Shown one piece after another: positions 24,842 through 34,334 of a stretch of DNA of 64,000 nucleotides. The stretch lies in the NCBI GenBank assembly GCA_965205255.1, contig OZ242051.1:2108001-2172000 (forward strand), written 5' to 3'. Positions within the stretch are counted from its first letter, which is position 1. The number at the start of each line of letters is the position of its first letter. The position numbers and the translations under genes were made by a program. A model generated the notes under the pieces. That model did no database searches, had not been told where the DNA came from, and saw only the letters and a program-made list of their open reading frames with translations. This stretch comes from G965205255 sp965205255 (GTDB taxonomy: Bacteria; Pseudomonadota; Gammaproteobacteria; Pseudomonadales; Endozoicomonadaceae).

Positions 24842-25396
24842 ATGGAACCTGTCGATTATCAACGTGTCTCAAAAATCATTTTTCAAGGTGGTATTATTGC
24901 TTACCCAACGGAAGGGGTTTGGGGAATTGGTTGCGATCCGTGGAATGAGTCTGCTGTTAATAAAATATTATCAATCAAACAAAGATCTGCTGACAAAGGG
25001 TTGATTCTTGTGGTGGCAGATACATCTCAGATAGCCCAACTCTTAGCACCACTTTCTGAAGAGATGCTAAAGCGTATTAACACAGTGTATGAGCGAGCAA
25101 CTACTTGGCTTATTCCTGACAATAATGGTTGGGCTCCTGATTTTGTTAGAGGAAAACATTCCTCTGTTGCTGTTCGAATAAGTCAGCATCCTGTTGTTAA
25201 AAGTATTTGCAATGCGTGTGATAAACCGGTAATTTCAACTTCTGCTAATGTGGCGGGGGAGCCACCGTTAACAACATTCACAGAAGTCTCTTCCTGTTTT
25301 TCAGAAAAACTTGATATGATTGTTCCCGGTAAAACCTGTGGAGCAGGATTGCCCTCGCGTATTATTGACCTTAAAACGGGCATCATTCTGCGTTAA
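24842..25396 (+). CDS. tsaC: Threonylcarbamoyl-AMP synthase (Sua5/YrdC/YciO family)
   Basis: A 184-residue YrdC-type enzyme making threonylcarbamoyl-AMP, the first step of t6A37 tRNA modification; TsaD, the transferase partner, is encoded at 50.3 kb. Family features are GIIAYPTEGVWGIGCDP, the SIKQRSADKGLILV motif binding ATP and threonine, and VISTSANVAGEPP. The length is close to E. coli TsaC (190). It is followed after 27 bases by hemF and then aroE, an order seen in other gammaproteobacteria. Confidence 0.95.
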   Translation: MEPVDYQRVSKIIFQGGIIAYPTEGVWGIGCDPWNESAVNKILSIKQRSADKGLILVVADTSQIAQLLAPLSEEMLKRINTVYERATTWLIPDNNGWAPDFVRGKHSSVAVRISQHPVVKSICNACDKPVISTSANVAGEPPLTTFTEVSSCFSEKLDMIVPGKTCGAGLPSRIIDLKTGIILR

Positions 25397-25423
25397 TGTA
25401 GCAGATTGATCAGGGGAGTCCCC

Positions 25424-26344
25424 ATGAAGCAAAGTGATATTCAGAAAGTTTCTTCCTATTTTCAAAATCTGCAAGATCATATATGTAATGCGCTGGCTAC
25501 AGAAGATGGTTTGTCTTTGTTTGCAGAAGATCGCTGGGATCATACCTCAGGTGGTGGTGGATGTTCCCGCGTTCTCGAAAAGGGTGCAGTTATAGAAAAG
25601 GGAGGGGTAAACTTTTCGCACGTGTTTGGTAATGAACTACCTCTTGCAGCAAGTGAAAAAAGACCCGAACTTGCCGGACGAACCTTCCAAGCAATGGGTG
25701 TTTCATTGGTGATACATCCAGATAATCCTTTCGTTCCTACATCTCACGCTAATGTTCGGTTAATGATTGCAGAAAAACCCGGAGCAGAACCCATATGGTG
25801 GTTTGGTGGTGGTTATGATTTAACGCCATATTACGTTTTTGAAGAAGACTGCATTCACTGGCATCAAATAGCGTATAAGGCTTGCAGCTCTTTTGGTAGA
25901 GAAGTGTATCCTCATTATAAAAAGTGGTGTGATGACTATTTTTATCTCAAACATCGTAAGGAAACTCGTGGCATAGGTGGTCTTTTCTTCGACGATTTGA
26001 ATATATGGGATTTTGATACTTGTTTTAACTTCATCCAGGCTGTGGGTGACAGTTACCTAGATGCCTACCTGCCTATTGTAAGAAAGCGTAAAAACCATCC
26101 CTTTACAGAGCAGGAAAAATCTTTTCAACTTTATCGTCGTGGCCGTTATGCAGAATTTAACCTGCTGTATGACAGAGGAACTATTTTTGGTATTCAGTCT
26201 GGTGGCCGATCTGAGTCTATTCTTATGTCTTTGCCGCCACAGACAGAGTGGAGATATAATTGGCAACCTGCAACGGGCTCTAAAGAAGCATCTCTTAACG
26301 CATATTTAACACCAAGAGCTTGGTTAAGTGAATCTCTTTATTAA
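25424..26344 (+). CDS. hemF: Oxygen-dependent coproporphyrinogen III oxidase
   Basis: A 306-residue enzyme that decarboxylates coproporphyrinogen III to protoporphyrinogen IX with O2 during haem synthesis. The start at ATG 25424 follows AGGGGAG by a good spacing; a TTG at 25406 is less likely. Motifs include GGGGCSRVLEKGAVIEKGGV, HPDNPFVPTSHANVR, WWFGGGYDLTPYY and GGLFFDDL. It lies between tsaC and aroE, probably in one operon. The choice of HemF implies growth with oxygen. Confidence 0.98.
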   Translation: MKQSDIQKVSSYFQNLQDHICNALATEDGLSLFAEDRWDHTSGGGGCSRVLEKGAVIEKGGVNFSHVFGNELPLAASEKRPELAGRTFQAMGVSLVIHPDNPFVPTSHANVRLMIAEKPGAEPIWWFGGGYDLTPYYVFEEDCIHWHQIAYKACSSFGREVYPHYKKWCDDYFYLKHRKETRGIGGLFFDDLNIWDFDTCFNFIQAVGDSYLDAYLPIVRKRKNHPFTEQEKSFQLYRRGRYAEFNLLYDRGTIFGIQSGGRSESILMSLPPQTEWRYNWQPATGSKEASLNAYLTPRAWLSESLY

Positions 26345-26364
26345 TACTGCGAGAATGATACCGC

Positions 26365-27186
26365 ATGGATAAATTAAAGCATTATGCAGTTGTAGGACAT
26401 CCGGTGAAACACAGTTTATCACCAACAATTCACGCAAGGTTTGCACGCCAAGCTGGTATCTCTCTTAGTTATAAGGCATTAGATGTATCTTTGAATAGCT
26501 TTTCAGCGATGATAACAGATTTTTTTGAACATGGTGATGGTTTAAATATTACCTCACCCCTGAAGCAAAAAGCGTTTGAACTCGCTGATGTATTAACAAC
26601 CGAGGCATTGGCCGCAGGAGCTGTCAATACGTTGAAATCAGAATCAAATGGTCGTCTTTATGGGTATAATACCGATGGGATTGGGCTAATTTCAGATTTA
26701 ACGAAGAACCTGAGACAAAACCTTACGGGTAAACGTATATTGATCATTGGTGCAGGAGGGGCTGTGCTTGGTGCTATTAAGCCATTAATGGATGAAATGC
26801 CTGAATTAATTACTGTAGTTAACAGAACAAAAGAAAAAGCAATAAAGCTGGTAGAACATTTTATATCTCAGGGAAATATTTGTGTTGGTGACCTGAGAAA
26901 AACACATTCACCCTATGATTTAGTAATAAATGGCACTTCAGCAACATTTCATGGCTCTCTGCCTCCCATACCCAAAGGTTGCATTGGTGCTCAAACGGTA
27001 GCTTATGATATGGTTTACGGTTGTGCTGCGCAAAACTTCATTTCTACTGCTTTATCTTACGGAGCTGCAGCTGCATATGACGGATTAGGTATGTTGGTAG
27101 AACAAGCGGCAGAGGCTTTTAATATATGGCATAATTTTAGACCTAACACACAAAAGGTCATTTCTTATTTGCGCAAAAGTCTTTGA
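26365..27186 (+). CDS. aroE: Shikimate dehydrogenase (NADP+)
   Basis: A 273-residue enzyme reducing 3-dehydroshikimate to shikimate in chorismate synthesis. It has the substrate motif GHPVKHSLSPTIHARF, the catalytic Lys within the segment NITSPLKQKAF, NTDGIGL, and the NADP-binding GAGGAVLGAI followed by VNRTKEKA. The C-terminal YDGLGMLVEQAAEAF is also typical. The length matches E. coli AroE (272). Confidence 0.97.
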   Translation: MDKLKHYAVVGHPVKHSLSPTIHARFARQAGISLSYKALDVSLNSFSAMITDFFEHGDGLNITSPLKQKAFELADVLTTEALAAGAVNTLKSESNGRLYGYNTDGIGLISDLTKNLRQNLTGKRILIIGAGGAVLGAIKPLMDEMPELITVVNRTKEKAIKLVEHFISQGNICVGDLRKTHSPYDLVINGTSATFHGSLPPIPKGCIGAQTVAYDMVYGCAAQNFISTALSYGAAAAYDGLGMLVEQAAEAFNIWHNFRPNTQKVISYLRKSL

Positions 27187-27279
27187 GAGCCTACTATAAT
27201 TTTGTTTTTTCGGAGCTGAATACGCTGTATAGCATTGAACAAAAAAACTAATTTCAACTAACTGAAAGAAACTGCTTTT

Positions 27280-28035
27280 ATGTCTTTTTCCGATATTTCG
27301 TTGTTGGCACATCGTGGCTCCTCGGCTTTTGCACCTGAGAACACAAGAGCTGCTTTTATTACAGCAAAAGAACATGGAGCCACTGGAGTTGAGCTTGATG
27401 TTTCCTTGCTTGGAGATGGTTCTGCTGTTGTTTTTCATGATGAATCTATTGATCGTTGTACAAATGCGAGCGGGCTACTTAAGAACCTGACACTGGAAGA
27501 AATAAAAAAGCTTGATGCAGGAAGCTGGTTTGCACCAGAATTTCATAATGAACGCATTCTGACCCTTAATGAAGCACTAACATTGCTGCAAACATTAAAA
27601 CTGGACCTTAATCTTGAAATAAAACCACGTCTTGGCGGTGAACGAATACTGGTTGAACAAATTGCCAGTGAGTTGAAAAAGCATCATCATTTCACACAAA
27701 AAAACTTGCTGATTTCTTCCTTTGATTTTACTGCTTTACTATTAGCACAAGATCTGATTCCCTGCGTTAATTTAGGAATTTTGTATGAAAAAGCATTACC
27801 AAAAAACTGGTTGGAACAAGCCATGCGTATTCATGCAAAATCTATAAATTTAAATAATGATTATGTTTCAGAGAGCATTATTACCGAAATCAGGCATGCG
27901 GGTTTTTACGTGTATATATGGACAGTAAATAATGTAAAACGTGGCAGGCAGTTACTGGAAATGGGTGTGGATGGCTTAATTACAGATCAGCCTCAGGCCT
28001 TTAAAAGTACTTTATTTAATGATAAAAGCGTTTAA
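27280..28035 (+). CDS. ugpQ: Glycerophosphodiester phosphodiesterase (UgpQ-like)
   Basis: A 251-residue enzyme that releases sn-glycerol 3-phosphate from deacylated phospholipids. There is no signal peptide, so it is cytosolic like UgpQ. The GDPD signature is clear: AHRGSSAFAPENT near the N-terminus, GVELDVSLLGDG and FHDESIDRCTN, then LNLEIKP and the C-terminal VYIWTVN and GVDGLITDQP. In a host-associated bacterium it may help recycle host or own lipids. Confidence 0.94.
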   Translation: MSFSDISLLAHRGSSAFAPENTRAAFITAKEHGATGVELDVSLLGDGSAVVFHDESIDRCTNASGLLKNLTLEEIKKLDAGSWFAPEFHNERILTLNEALTLLQTLKLDLNLEIKPRLGGERILVEQIASELKKHHHFTQKNLLISSFDFTALLLAQDLIPCVNLGILYEKALPKNWLEQAMRIHAKSINLNNDYVSESIITEIRHAGFYVYIWTVNNVKRGRQLLEMGVDGLITDQPQAFKSTLFNDKSV

Positions 28036-28058
28036 TATCAAAGTTTTCTTCTAACATC

Positions 28059-28115
28059 TTATACCAAAACCTGTTTCTAACTATTGTTATGAGCGTGCTT
28101 TTAAGGTTTGCTGGA
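28059..28115. repeat. MITE-like element, partial copy D
   Basis: This copy contains the left terminal repeat TTATACCAAAACCTGTTTCT and the adjoining bases of the dispersed element seen complete at 37853 and 59397. The inner and right parts are lost. It lies 23 bases after ugpQ. Confidence 0.7.
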
Positions 28116-28199
28116 AAATTCACCGCCAAATACTTCAAAGACAGTTGAAGTAGTGACAAATGCTTTTATCTTCCCATGCCTGAAAACTTTCCAATCATT

Positions 28200-28978
28200 T
28201 CCATGATAAACAATTTGGGGTGTAGCCAGCACTGTAATGACGGGTAATATTCTGTGGAAAAAGTGTCCGGTAAAAGTTGACCAAAACAGTATGGTGAATT
28301 ATCTCGTAACATAATACTGTTAAATGCAATAAGAATGAGTATCTGTATTGCTTTTTTATTGCAATAGTGGGTACTATTTTGGTGCAATGATTGTATATAT
28401 CATCATAAGCTCTGACCCTTTTAAAGGAACGATAGTTTTTAGCAGTATGGTTGTAGCACCCTTGGGTAATGCTTAATGTCATTATTAGTATTTTATTATA
28501 TTTAATATTTGTGTCGCTAATGGAAAACCTTGTTTGGCCTGTCCGCTGCGATTTTTTAACGATTTTCATGACTCATATAACTTTTTGTATCTCTTATGCT
28601 ACCATTTTGATTTCATCGTATCTGAAGGAAACTGACAGAGTGTTTAAAAATTCTGTGTTGGATTTGGGCGCTAATCCAATTAAAACTTTTTTTAAAATTA
28701 CGCTACTCTTACTGCTTCTGGCATTAATTGCAACATGGTTATTAGCATTTATACGTTCCATGGATGATGTTGTCATTGCAAGCTTTATGACAGGACTTGG
28801 AGCAATAACGTTACCAAGGGTAATTTTATCTTTGATCGAGTCCGGTGTTTCGTCGCAAATTAATGCACTGGCAACGTTGATTGTTTTATTTGTATCGCTG
28901 ATTACTTCGGTGGCATGGTTATTTATGCGTAAGAAAAAAAGATGTTTCAAAACATTCAGAGCTACTCAAAGTTACTGA
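28200..28978 (+). pseudogene. Decayed PotI-type polyamine ABC transporter permease
   Basis: The last part (from about 28440) is open and reads like the C-terminal half of PotI/PotC: HITFCISYATILISS, LDLGANPIKTFFKITLLLLL, MDDVVIASFMTG and INALATLIVL, including the EAA-type loop. Upstream, pieces of the N-terminal half appear in other frames with stops: YGELSRNIILLNAIRMSICI around 28290, and FKGTIVFSSMVVAPLGNA around 28420. Several frameshifts are therefore needed, and no ATPase or binding-protein partner is nearby. Confidence 0.75.
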
Positions 28979-29004
28979 ATTTTATTGTATGAGAGTTATT
29001 AGGT

Positions 29005-30660
29005 GTGGGGTTTTTAGTGGTTAGGTTAAAGCTTTTACCAATAAAAAAATTGGCTGGTAATAGTGTAAAGTTCCTTTGTATAAGGTTTCTTGTTTATTGT
29101 TTTCTGGCTTTTAGTTTAAATACAACAATGGCAAATGCTGCTGATCCAAGTCTTGATCTTACATTACCGTCAACAACATTAAAAAATAACCAAAAACCTA
29201 CACAGTTTTCTGGAAAGCCTGAGTCTTCAACAAAAGAAGAAGGTTTAACCGTTGTACATGAAGCGAAAAGCCGAGAAAAATTCCCCTTAACCCTGACACA
29301 GGCGGTTGCTTTGGCACTCAAGCACAATACCGACATAAGAACTGCCTATATGAATCGGATATCACAGCGCTATCAGTATTATCTGGATAAGCGAAACAGA
29401 GAACTTTGGTATTATATGCAAAATAACCCTGTCATTAATATCAGTGGTCAGCGATCAATCACACAAACATCATCAAAAAATCAAAGCAGTGACACTACAA
29501 ATATGACTGTACCCAATGTTGCCTCTGCCGGTAATAACTACAGTATTGCTCCAGCACTTGCATTTACCAGTCCTATCGGCACTACGATTGCATTAAGTGG
29601 TGGCATGACAAGTTCTGACGATAAAACTCTCAATGGGAAAATCAGTATCACACAACCATTACTCAAAGGATTTGGTTATGATATTAACAAAATCGCCTGG
29701 CAACAGGCACAGATAACCGAAACCCGAAATGTGCTTGGCCTCAGAACCACAGTTTCAGGCATTATTTTAAATGTTATTCAACAATATAGAGCCTTGATTT
29801 CTGCATTTTTAACTTATCAAAGCAACCAGCAGGCATTATTGGAAGCAAAGAAAACATTAGAAAATAACCAGATTCAGGTAAAAGCAGGACGTTTAGCCAA
29901 AACAGAGCTATTGTCTTCTCAGATTCAGGTACAAAGTGCAAAGAACTCTCTACTTGGTTCCGAGAACCAGATAAAACAACAGCAACAAAATTTCGCCACC
30001 TTACTTGGGATGAAAAAAAATGTTGATTTTCAGGTAAACGATAACATAACTATTCCTGATATTAGCCTGAATGAAAAACAGTTGATTAACTACGCCTTAC
30101 AAAACAAACCTAATTATTTGAGCTCAGAACTAGACATACAGAACAGCAGATTTTCTCTGGAACAGGCTGAGAATAACAAATTGTGGGATTTGAGCCTGAC
30201 AGCTTCTGCCGGAACAACCCGAGTAATACAAAATGTCACAAAAACCAACGATTACGATGTGGGTCTGAACTTGAGTATTCCTTTGGATAACTCCGTACAA
30301 AAAAAGGCCGTGTTAGATGCAAAAATTGCGCTTGATAATGCAAAGCTGAATCTACAGCAACAAAAAATACAGGTTATTTCTCAAATACGAAGCAATGTAA
30401 GTGAGCTAGAACAAACTTATAAAGCACTGAAGGTTCAAGAAGAACAGCTCCGGCTTCAGGAGCAACAAGTTAATAATACTGAGCTCAGGTTGAAGTATGG
30501 CCGAGCAAGTGCATATGATCTGGCTCAGCAACAACAGCAATTAAAAGACAGTCGCAATCAATTGATTGCCAGTAAAATTGACTATTTAAACCAACTCTCT
30601 TCTCTTGATGACTACCTGGGAACAGCGTTGGCCACATGGCAGGTAGTGTTAGCACAATGA
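29005..30660 (+). CDS. TolC-family outer-membrane channel protein
   Basis: A 551-residue outer-membrane efflux protein. The start is uncertain: GTG 29005, or GTG 29017, which has GGGG six bases upstream. An N-terminal signal-like hydrophobic stretch (FLVYCFLAFSLNTTMANA) precedes two OEP repeats. Long amphipathic helices are rich in Gln and Asn (NQQALLEAKKTLENNQIQV and again EQLRLQEQQVNNTELRLKYG), and the second has the typical GRASAYDLAQ segment. Its last codons overlap the next gene as ATGA, so the four export genes form one operon. Confidence 0.88.
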   Translation: MGFLVVRLKLLPIKKLAGNSVKFLCIRFLVYCFLAFSLNTTMANAADPSLDLTLPSTTLKNNQKPTQFSGKPESSTKEEGLTVVHEAKSREKFPLTLTQAVALALKHNTDIRTAYMNRISQRYQYYLDKRNRELWYYMQNNPVINISGQRSITQTSSKNQSSDTTNMTVPNVASAGNNYSIAPALAFTSPIGTTIALSGGMTSSDDKTLNGKISITQPLLKGFGYDINKIAWQQAQITETRNVLGLRTTVSGIILNVIQQYRALISAFLTYQSNQQALLEAKKTLENNQIQVKAGRLAKTELLSSQIQVQSAKNSLLGSENQIKQQQQNFATLLGMKKNVDFQVNDNITIPDISLNEKQLINYALQNKPNYLSSELDIQNSRFSLEQAENNKLWDLSLTASAGTTRVIQNVTKTNDYDVGLNLSIPLDNSVQKKAVLDAKIALDNAKLNLQQQKIQVISQIRSNVSELEQTYKALKVQEEQLRLQEQQVNNTELRLKYGRASAYDLAQQQQQLKDSRNQLIASKIDYLNQLSSLDDYLGTALATWQVVLAQ

Positions 30661-31928
30661 TTCAGCGAATTAAAAACTTTGCGAAAAAGCGAAAAAAAAC
30701 AACATTTTTTATTGTCTTAATGATTATTGTTTATAGCATACTTTTATTGACAAAAAAAAGCACAAACGAGGTGAAACAGGTGGTTAGCTGGATGACTGTG
30801 CATCCACGTGAAGCAATCGTATCTGTACACAAATATGGAAAAATAGCTGCCAGTGGCAACATTAGTGTGATAGCACCGTTTGATGGTCAGATACTTAAAA
30901 TGCATTATCATTTAGGCGATAAAGTGGTTAAAGGTCAGACATTACTGGTTTTATCCACGGACAGTATTGAAAAGAAAAAACATCAGGCGCAAAGCGATTA
31001 TCTGCAAAAACAAGAAGACTATCAAAAATATCTTCATTGGGAATCAGGCTCAGAAGTGCAAAAGGCAAAGCAAGATGTGCTGAACTCTCAACAGCAGTTT
31101 AAAATTGCCAAAGAAAAACTCAAAGATGATGATTTTTTGTATAAAAAAGGAATAATTTCAAGAGACGAGTTAGATCAGCAAAAACAGAGCCTGCAACAAA
31201 GCCAGCAACAAATTGACTCTGCCAAGTTATCACTTAAAGACACTTTAAAGCAGGGGGATAAAAACAATTTAACTATTAAACGCCTTGCTATGGAAGATGC
31301 AAAAAACACCTTAGATCATATTGAAAAACAGCTTACTCATGCTACCATTATTTCTCCGGCAACAGGTATTACCTTAAAACCAGAACAAACAGGTGAAAAG
31401 GACTCATCGTCTTTTACAGCAGTGGAAGGAGAAGCTGTTACAGAAAACCAAAACTTGTTAACAATAGGTAACTCTGAGCATTTTGATGTAAAGGGCAGTT
31501 TAAATCAGGAAGAAATTAACAAAATAAGTACCGGTCTTGCGGTCGACATTACCAGCAATGCATTTCCAAGTATCACTCTGACAGGTAAAATTGAGTCTAT
31601 TTCTCAACTGGCAGATGAGGATTCGTCTTCAACTCCCAGTTTTCCTTTCACCATAGCACTCGACACTATTTCCGCTAAAGATCTTAAATTACTAAGGGTG
31701 GGATTAATGGTTGATATTGCGCTTGAAACCTACCGGAATAACAATGCTTTGGTGGTGCCTATTAGTGCTGTTCATACAGACACAACTGGAAAAGATTATG
31801 TATTTATTCAAACGAAGAACTTGAAATCAGTTAAGTGTTTTGTGGAGCGTGGCCCCACACTTCCAGATGGTGTAGTTATCAAAAAAGGTCTTAAGGCCGG
31901 AGACAAAGTGAGGGATGTCTCTGTATGA
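30657..31928 (+). CDS. MacA/HlyD-like periplasmic adaptor
   Basis: A 423-residue membrane-fusion protein starting at ATG 30657, which overlaps the stop of the TolC-like gene. An N-terminal membrane anchor (FFIVLMIIVYSILLL) is followed by a lipoyl half-motif (VIAPFDGQILKMHYHLGDKVVKGQ), a long helical hairpin with Gln/Lys-rich heptads, the second lipoyl half (ATIISPATGITL), and a beta-barrel region. It would link the inner-membrane ABC transporter to the outer-membrane channel. The gene ends in an ATGA overlap with the ATPase. Confidence 0.88.
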   Translation: MIQRIKNFAKKRKKTTFFIVLMIIVYSILLLTKKSTNEVKQVVSWMTVHPREAIVSVHKYGKIAASGNISVIAPFDGQILKMHYHLGDKVVKGQTLLVLSTDSIEKKKHQAQSDYLQKQEDYQKYLHWESGSEVQKAKQDVLNSQQQFKIAKEKLKDDDFLYKKGIISRDELDQQKQSLQQSQQQIDSAKLSLKDTLKQGDKNNLTIKRLAMEDAKNTLDHIEKQLTHATIISPATGITLKPEQTGEKDSSSFTAVEGEAVTENQNLLTIGNSEHFDVKGSLNQEEINKISTGLAVDITSNAFPSITLTGKIESISQLADEDSSSTPSFPFTIALDTISAKDLKLLRVGLMVDIALETYRNNNALVVPISAVHTDTTGKDYVFIQTKNLKSVKCFVERGPTLPDGVVIKKGLKAGDKVRDVSV

Positions 31929-32590
31929 TTGAACTAAAAAATATTTATAAATCTTATGGTAGTGGCCAAAACAAAATCTCGGTATTAAAAGATATTTCTC
32001 TTGTAATAGAAAAGGGCGAGATGGTTTCCATCATGGGGAAATCTGGCTCTGGTAAATCAACATTACTCCATATATTGGGAACACTTGATAAGCCAACGAC
32101 CGGACGATATTTATTTAATGATGAAGACATCACCCATATTACAGGAAAAAAACTTGCTTGTTTTCGTAATGAGTCGATAGGCTTCGTCTTTCAAAGTTAT
32201 TTTTTGCTATCTCATAAAAATGCATTACACAATGTGATGGTACCTCTACTTTATTCGTCTCGTTTTAACACAAGTGCTCAGGCCAGAGCAAAAGAAATGC
32301 TGAACAAGGTTGCCATGAATGATCGTTTGACTTATAAACCCTCTACTTTGTCAGGGGGGCAGTGTCAGCGGGTTGCTATTGCCCGCGCACTGGTTAATCA
32401 ACCTTCAATTATTCTGGCTGATGAACCGACAGGTGCGCTGGACTCTGCAACAACCGAAGACATTATGGGTCTTTTTCATACTCTTAACAAGGAAGGGCAA
32501 ACCATCATTATGGTAACTCACGATGAGCAGATTAGCAGAGAGTGTGAGCGCTGTATTCATATTGTTGATGGCGAGATATGGACCAGTTAA
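31925..32590 (+). CDS. MacB/LolD-type ABC transporter ATPase
   Basis: A 221-residue ATPase of the MacB/LolD/FtsE class. Walker A is GKSGSGKST, the Q-loop is FVFQSYFLL, the signature is LSGGQCQRVAIARAL, Walker B is IILADEPTGALD and the H-loop is VTHDE. It is separate from its permease, unlike E. coli MacB where they are fused. The ATG overlaps the adaptor stop codon. Confidence 0.95.
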   Translation: MIELKNIYKSYGSGQNKISVLKDISLVIEKGEMVSIMGKSGSGKSTLLHILGTLDKPTTGRYLFNDEDITHITGKKLACFRNESIGFVFQSYFLLSHKNALHNVMVPLLYSSRFNTSAQARAKEMLNKVAMNDRLTYKPSTLSGGQCQRVAIARALVNQPSIILADEPTGALDSATTEDIMGLFHTLNKEGQTIIMVTHDEQISRECERCIHIVDGEIWTS

Positions 32591-32593
32591 AGT

Positions 32594-33772
32594 ATGAACT
32601 ATAAGGCAGTTTTAAGTAGCTTTGCAGAAGGTTTAAGCAACCTTAAAAGTACAAAACAACGTAGTTTGCTTGGGTTGTTAGGTGTGGTTATTGGAACAGC
32701 ATCAGTTATTATGTTGATTAATATAGCTGGTATTGTTGAAAATCAGATTCTTCAACAATTTAAGTCAATGGGTACGAATGTCTTTGTCGTCTCCATGAAT
32801 ACTTATGAGGATAATAACAGTGGATTTGATCTCGAGCAAATACCAAAATTACTTAAAAAAAACAAAGATATTAAAGCATTAATACCAGTGCAAAGTGTAT
32901 CAGTAGATGTAGACGTTCCTGCTACAGAAAAATATGAATTCTACAATGCAATTGCTACAACACCTCAGCTTTTCTCAGTACTTAATATGACTCCTGTGAG
33001 CGGGAGAATGCTCTCTCGCTTTGACAAATATGAGTCATACACTGTTGCAGGAAATGACCTGATTAAAAAAAATCATCTTAAAACAGGTCGTATTGTTCGC
33101 ATAGGAAGTAGTGGATTTTCAATCATTGGATTTACGCAACCTACAGGTATGAATCTGTTACTACCCTTTGAACCAAATACCGCATTTTACATAAGTATCG
33201 ATAACGCCAAAACATTGGTTAAAAAATTTAAAGTTTCATCATTACTGGGCGTTGCAATTAATGATGATGCTGTGAACTCATCTACAGAAAAACTTAAACA
33301 AGAATTGGTTCGCCATTATCCGCACCAAAACCTGACAGTTAGAACAGCAAAAACCATTATTGATCAAGCTAAAAAACAAGCACAATTATTAACCATTTTA
33401 CTGGCGGCTATTGGTAGTATTGCCTTGGTAGTTGGTGGTATTGGTGTCATGAATGTAATGCTTGTATCCGTCGCACAACGCAAAACAGAAGTTGGGCTTC
33501 GCATTGCCTTGGGTGCTACAGTTAACGATATTAAAATGCTTTTTTTATCTGAGTCAGTCATTTTATGTTTTATTGGTGGCATGATAGGTACTGTTTTGGG
33601 CTTATTTGTTTCAGCAGGTTTTTCTGTAGAAATGAATATGCCATTTATAATCAGCTGGATAGCTATTCCAGCAGGTATTTCAATTTCAGTGGTGTCAGGT
33701 ATTTTATCCGGAGTATATCCTGCATCGCAAGCGGCAAGAATGAATCCCATTGAGGCATTAAGAACAGAGTAA
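32594..33772 (+). CDS. MacB-type (FtsX-like) ABC transporter permease
   Basis: A 392-residue permease. One N-terminal transmembrane helix (RSLLGLLGVVIGTASVIMLI) is followed by a periplasmic MacB_PCD-type domain (about residues 50-250) and three C-terminal helices. These include AAIGSIALVVGGIGVMNVML, VAQRKTEVGLRIALGA and the ending PASQAARMNPIEALRTE, all hallmarks of MacB/LolCE-type mechanotransmission permeases. With the three preceding genes it forms a complete tripartite exporter; such pumps move peptides, lipopeptides, macrolides or siderophores. The substrate is not evident. Confidence 0.93.
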   Translation: MNYKAVLSSFAEGLSNLKSTKQRSLLGLLGVVIGTASVIMLINIAGIVENQILQQFKSMGTNVFVVSMNTYEDNNSGFDLEQIPKLLKKNKDIKALIPVQSVSVDVDVPATEKYEFYNAIATTPQLFSVLNMTPVSGRMLSRFDKYESYTVAGNDLIKKNHLKTGRIVRIGSSGFSIIGFTQPTGMNLLLPFEPNTAFYISIDNAKTLVKKFKVSSLLGVAINDDAVNSSTEKLKQELVRHYPHQNLTVRTAKTIIDQAKKQAQLLTILLAAIGSIALVVGGIGVMNVMLVSVAQRKTEVGLRIALGATVNDIKMLFLSESVILCFIGGMIGTVLGLFVSAGFSVEMNMPFIISWIAIPAGISISVVSGILSGVYPASQAARMNPIEALRTE

Positions 33773-33793
33773 TGCCAAAACCTGTTTATAACA
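33771..33793. repeat. MITE-like element, terminal-repeat copy E
   Basis: TAATGCCAAAACCTGTTTAT with AAC following matches the left terminal repeat of the dispersed element. It overlaps the stop codon of the permease gene. Nothing further of the element is clear. Confidence 0.5.
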
Positions 33794-34216
33794 GTATTTT
33801 CCAATCAAAGTTTCTTTATCGCTACTCCGTTCAGATCATTATGCCCATGATCTGTCCGTGTCAGTAGTCTTATATTAGCGTTGGTGTAGCGGTTTTCAAA
33901 ACCGTTGTTTATGCGTTATTGTTTTGTAAGGAGCCCTTTTTGTTAGGTATTTGCTGGCAAGTTGCGCCACTTGGGCTTTTGAGTTACCGGTTAAGTGAGC
34001 GATACCTGAAGTAGCTGAGAACTTCTCCAGCTCATTGGAAATATTCATTTTTTTATTCCTAGCCAGATTCCAGGTTTGGTCTTGTTCAAGCAAGTTTGAA
34101 CGTGCTCAATGGTGTTGATGAACTTTTTGTTCATGATAATTTCCATTCTGTTATCATGAACGATAGGTCTGAAAGCATCAGCCTCATTTCACAGTGGAAG
34201 AGACTAACAGTTTTTT
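33794..34216. other. Intergenic region upstream of rpsO
   Basis: No gene is supported. A 65-codon minus-strand frame (33896-34093) exists but has no family resemblance that I recognise. Its upstream sequence, reading on the minus strand from 34093, has no good ribosome-binding site. Confidence 0.4.
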
Positions 34217-34239
34217 TAAGAAAACTGTTGTGCTATAAT
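34206..34239 (+). promoter_or_regulatory. Probable rpsO promoter with overlapping hairpin
   Basis: TGCTATAAT (34231-34239) is an extended -10 element. Just before it, AACAGTTTT and AAAACTGTT (34206-34229) form a nine-base hairpin. Transcription would give a leader of about 90 bases before rpsO, a place where S15 is known to autoregulate in E. coli. Confidence 0.5.
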
Positions 34240-34334
34240 CCGTCTCCAAATCAGATTTGATTATTGAAACGTTAGGTTAGCTGTAAATATGCGCGGTTAA
34301 GCCTGAGGCGAATGCATATTACTGGAGATTTATT

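Noticed and set aside
28195..28569. Minus-strand 124-codon open frame
   Set aside because: The plus strand here shows decayed PotI pieces, which explain the sequence better; the minus-strand translation has no recognisable features.
33896..34093. 65-codon minus-strand frame upstream of rpsO
   Set aside because: There is no ribosome-binding site, family resemblance or neighbour support.
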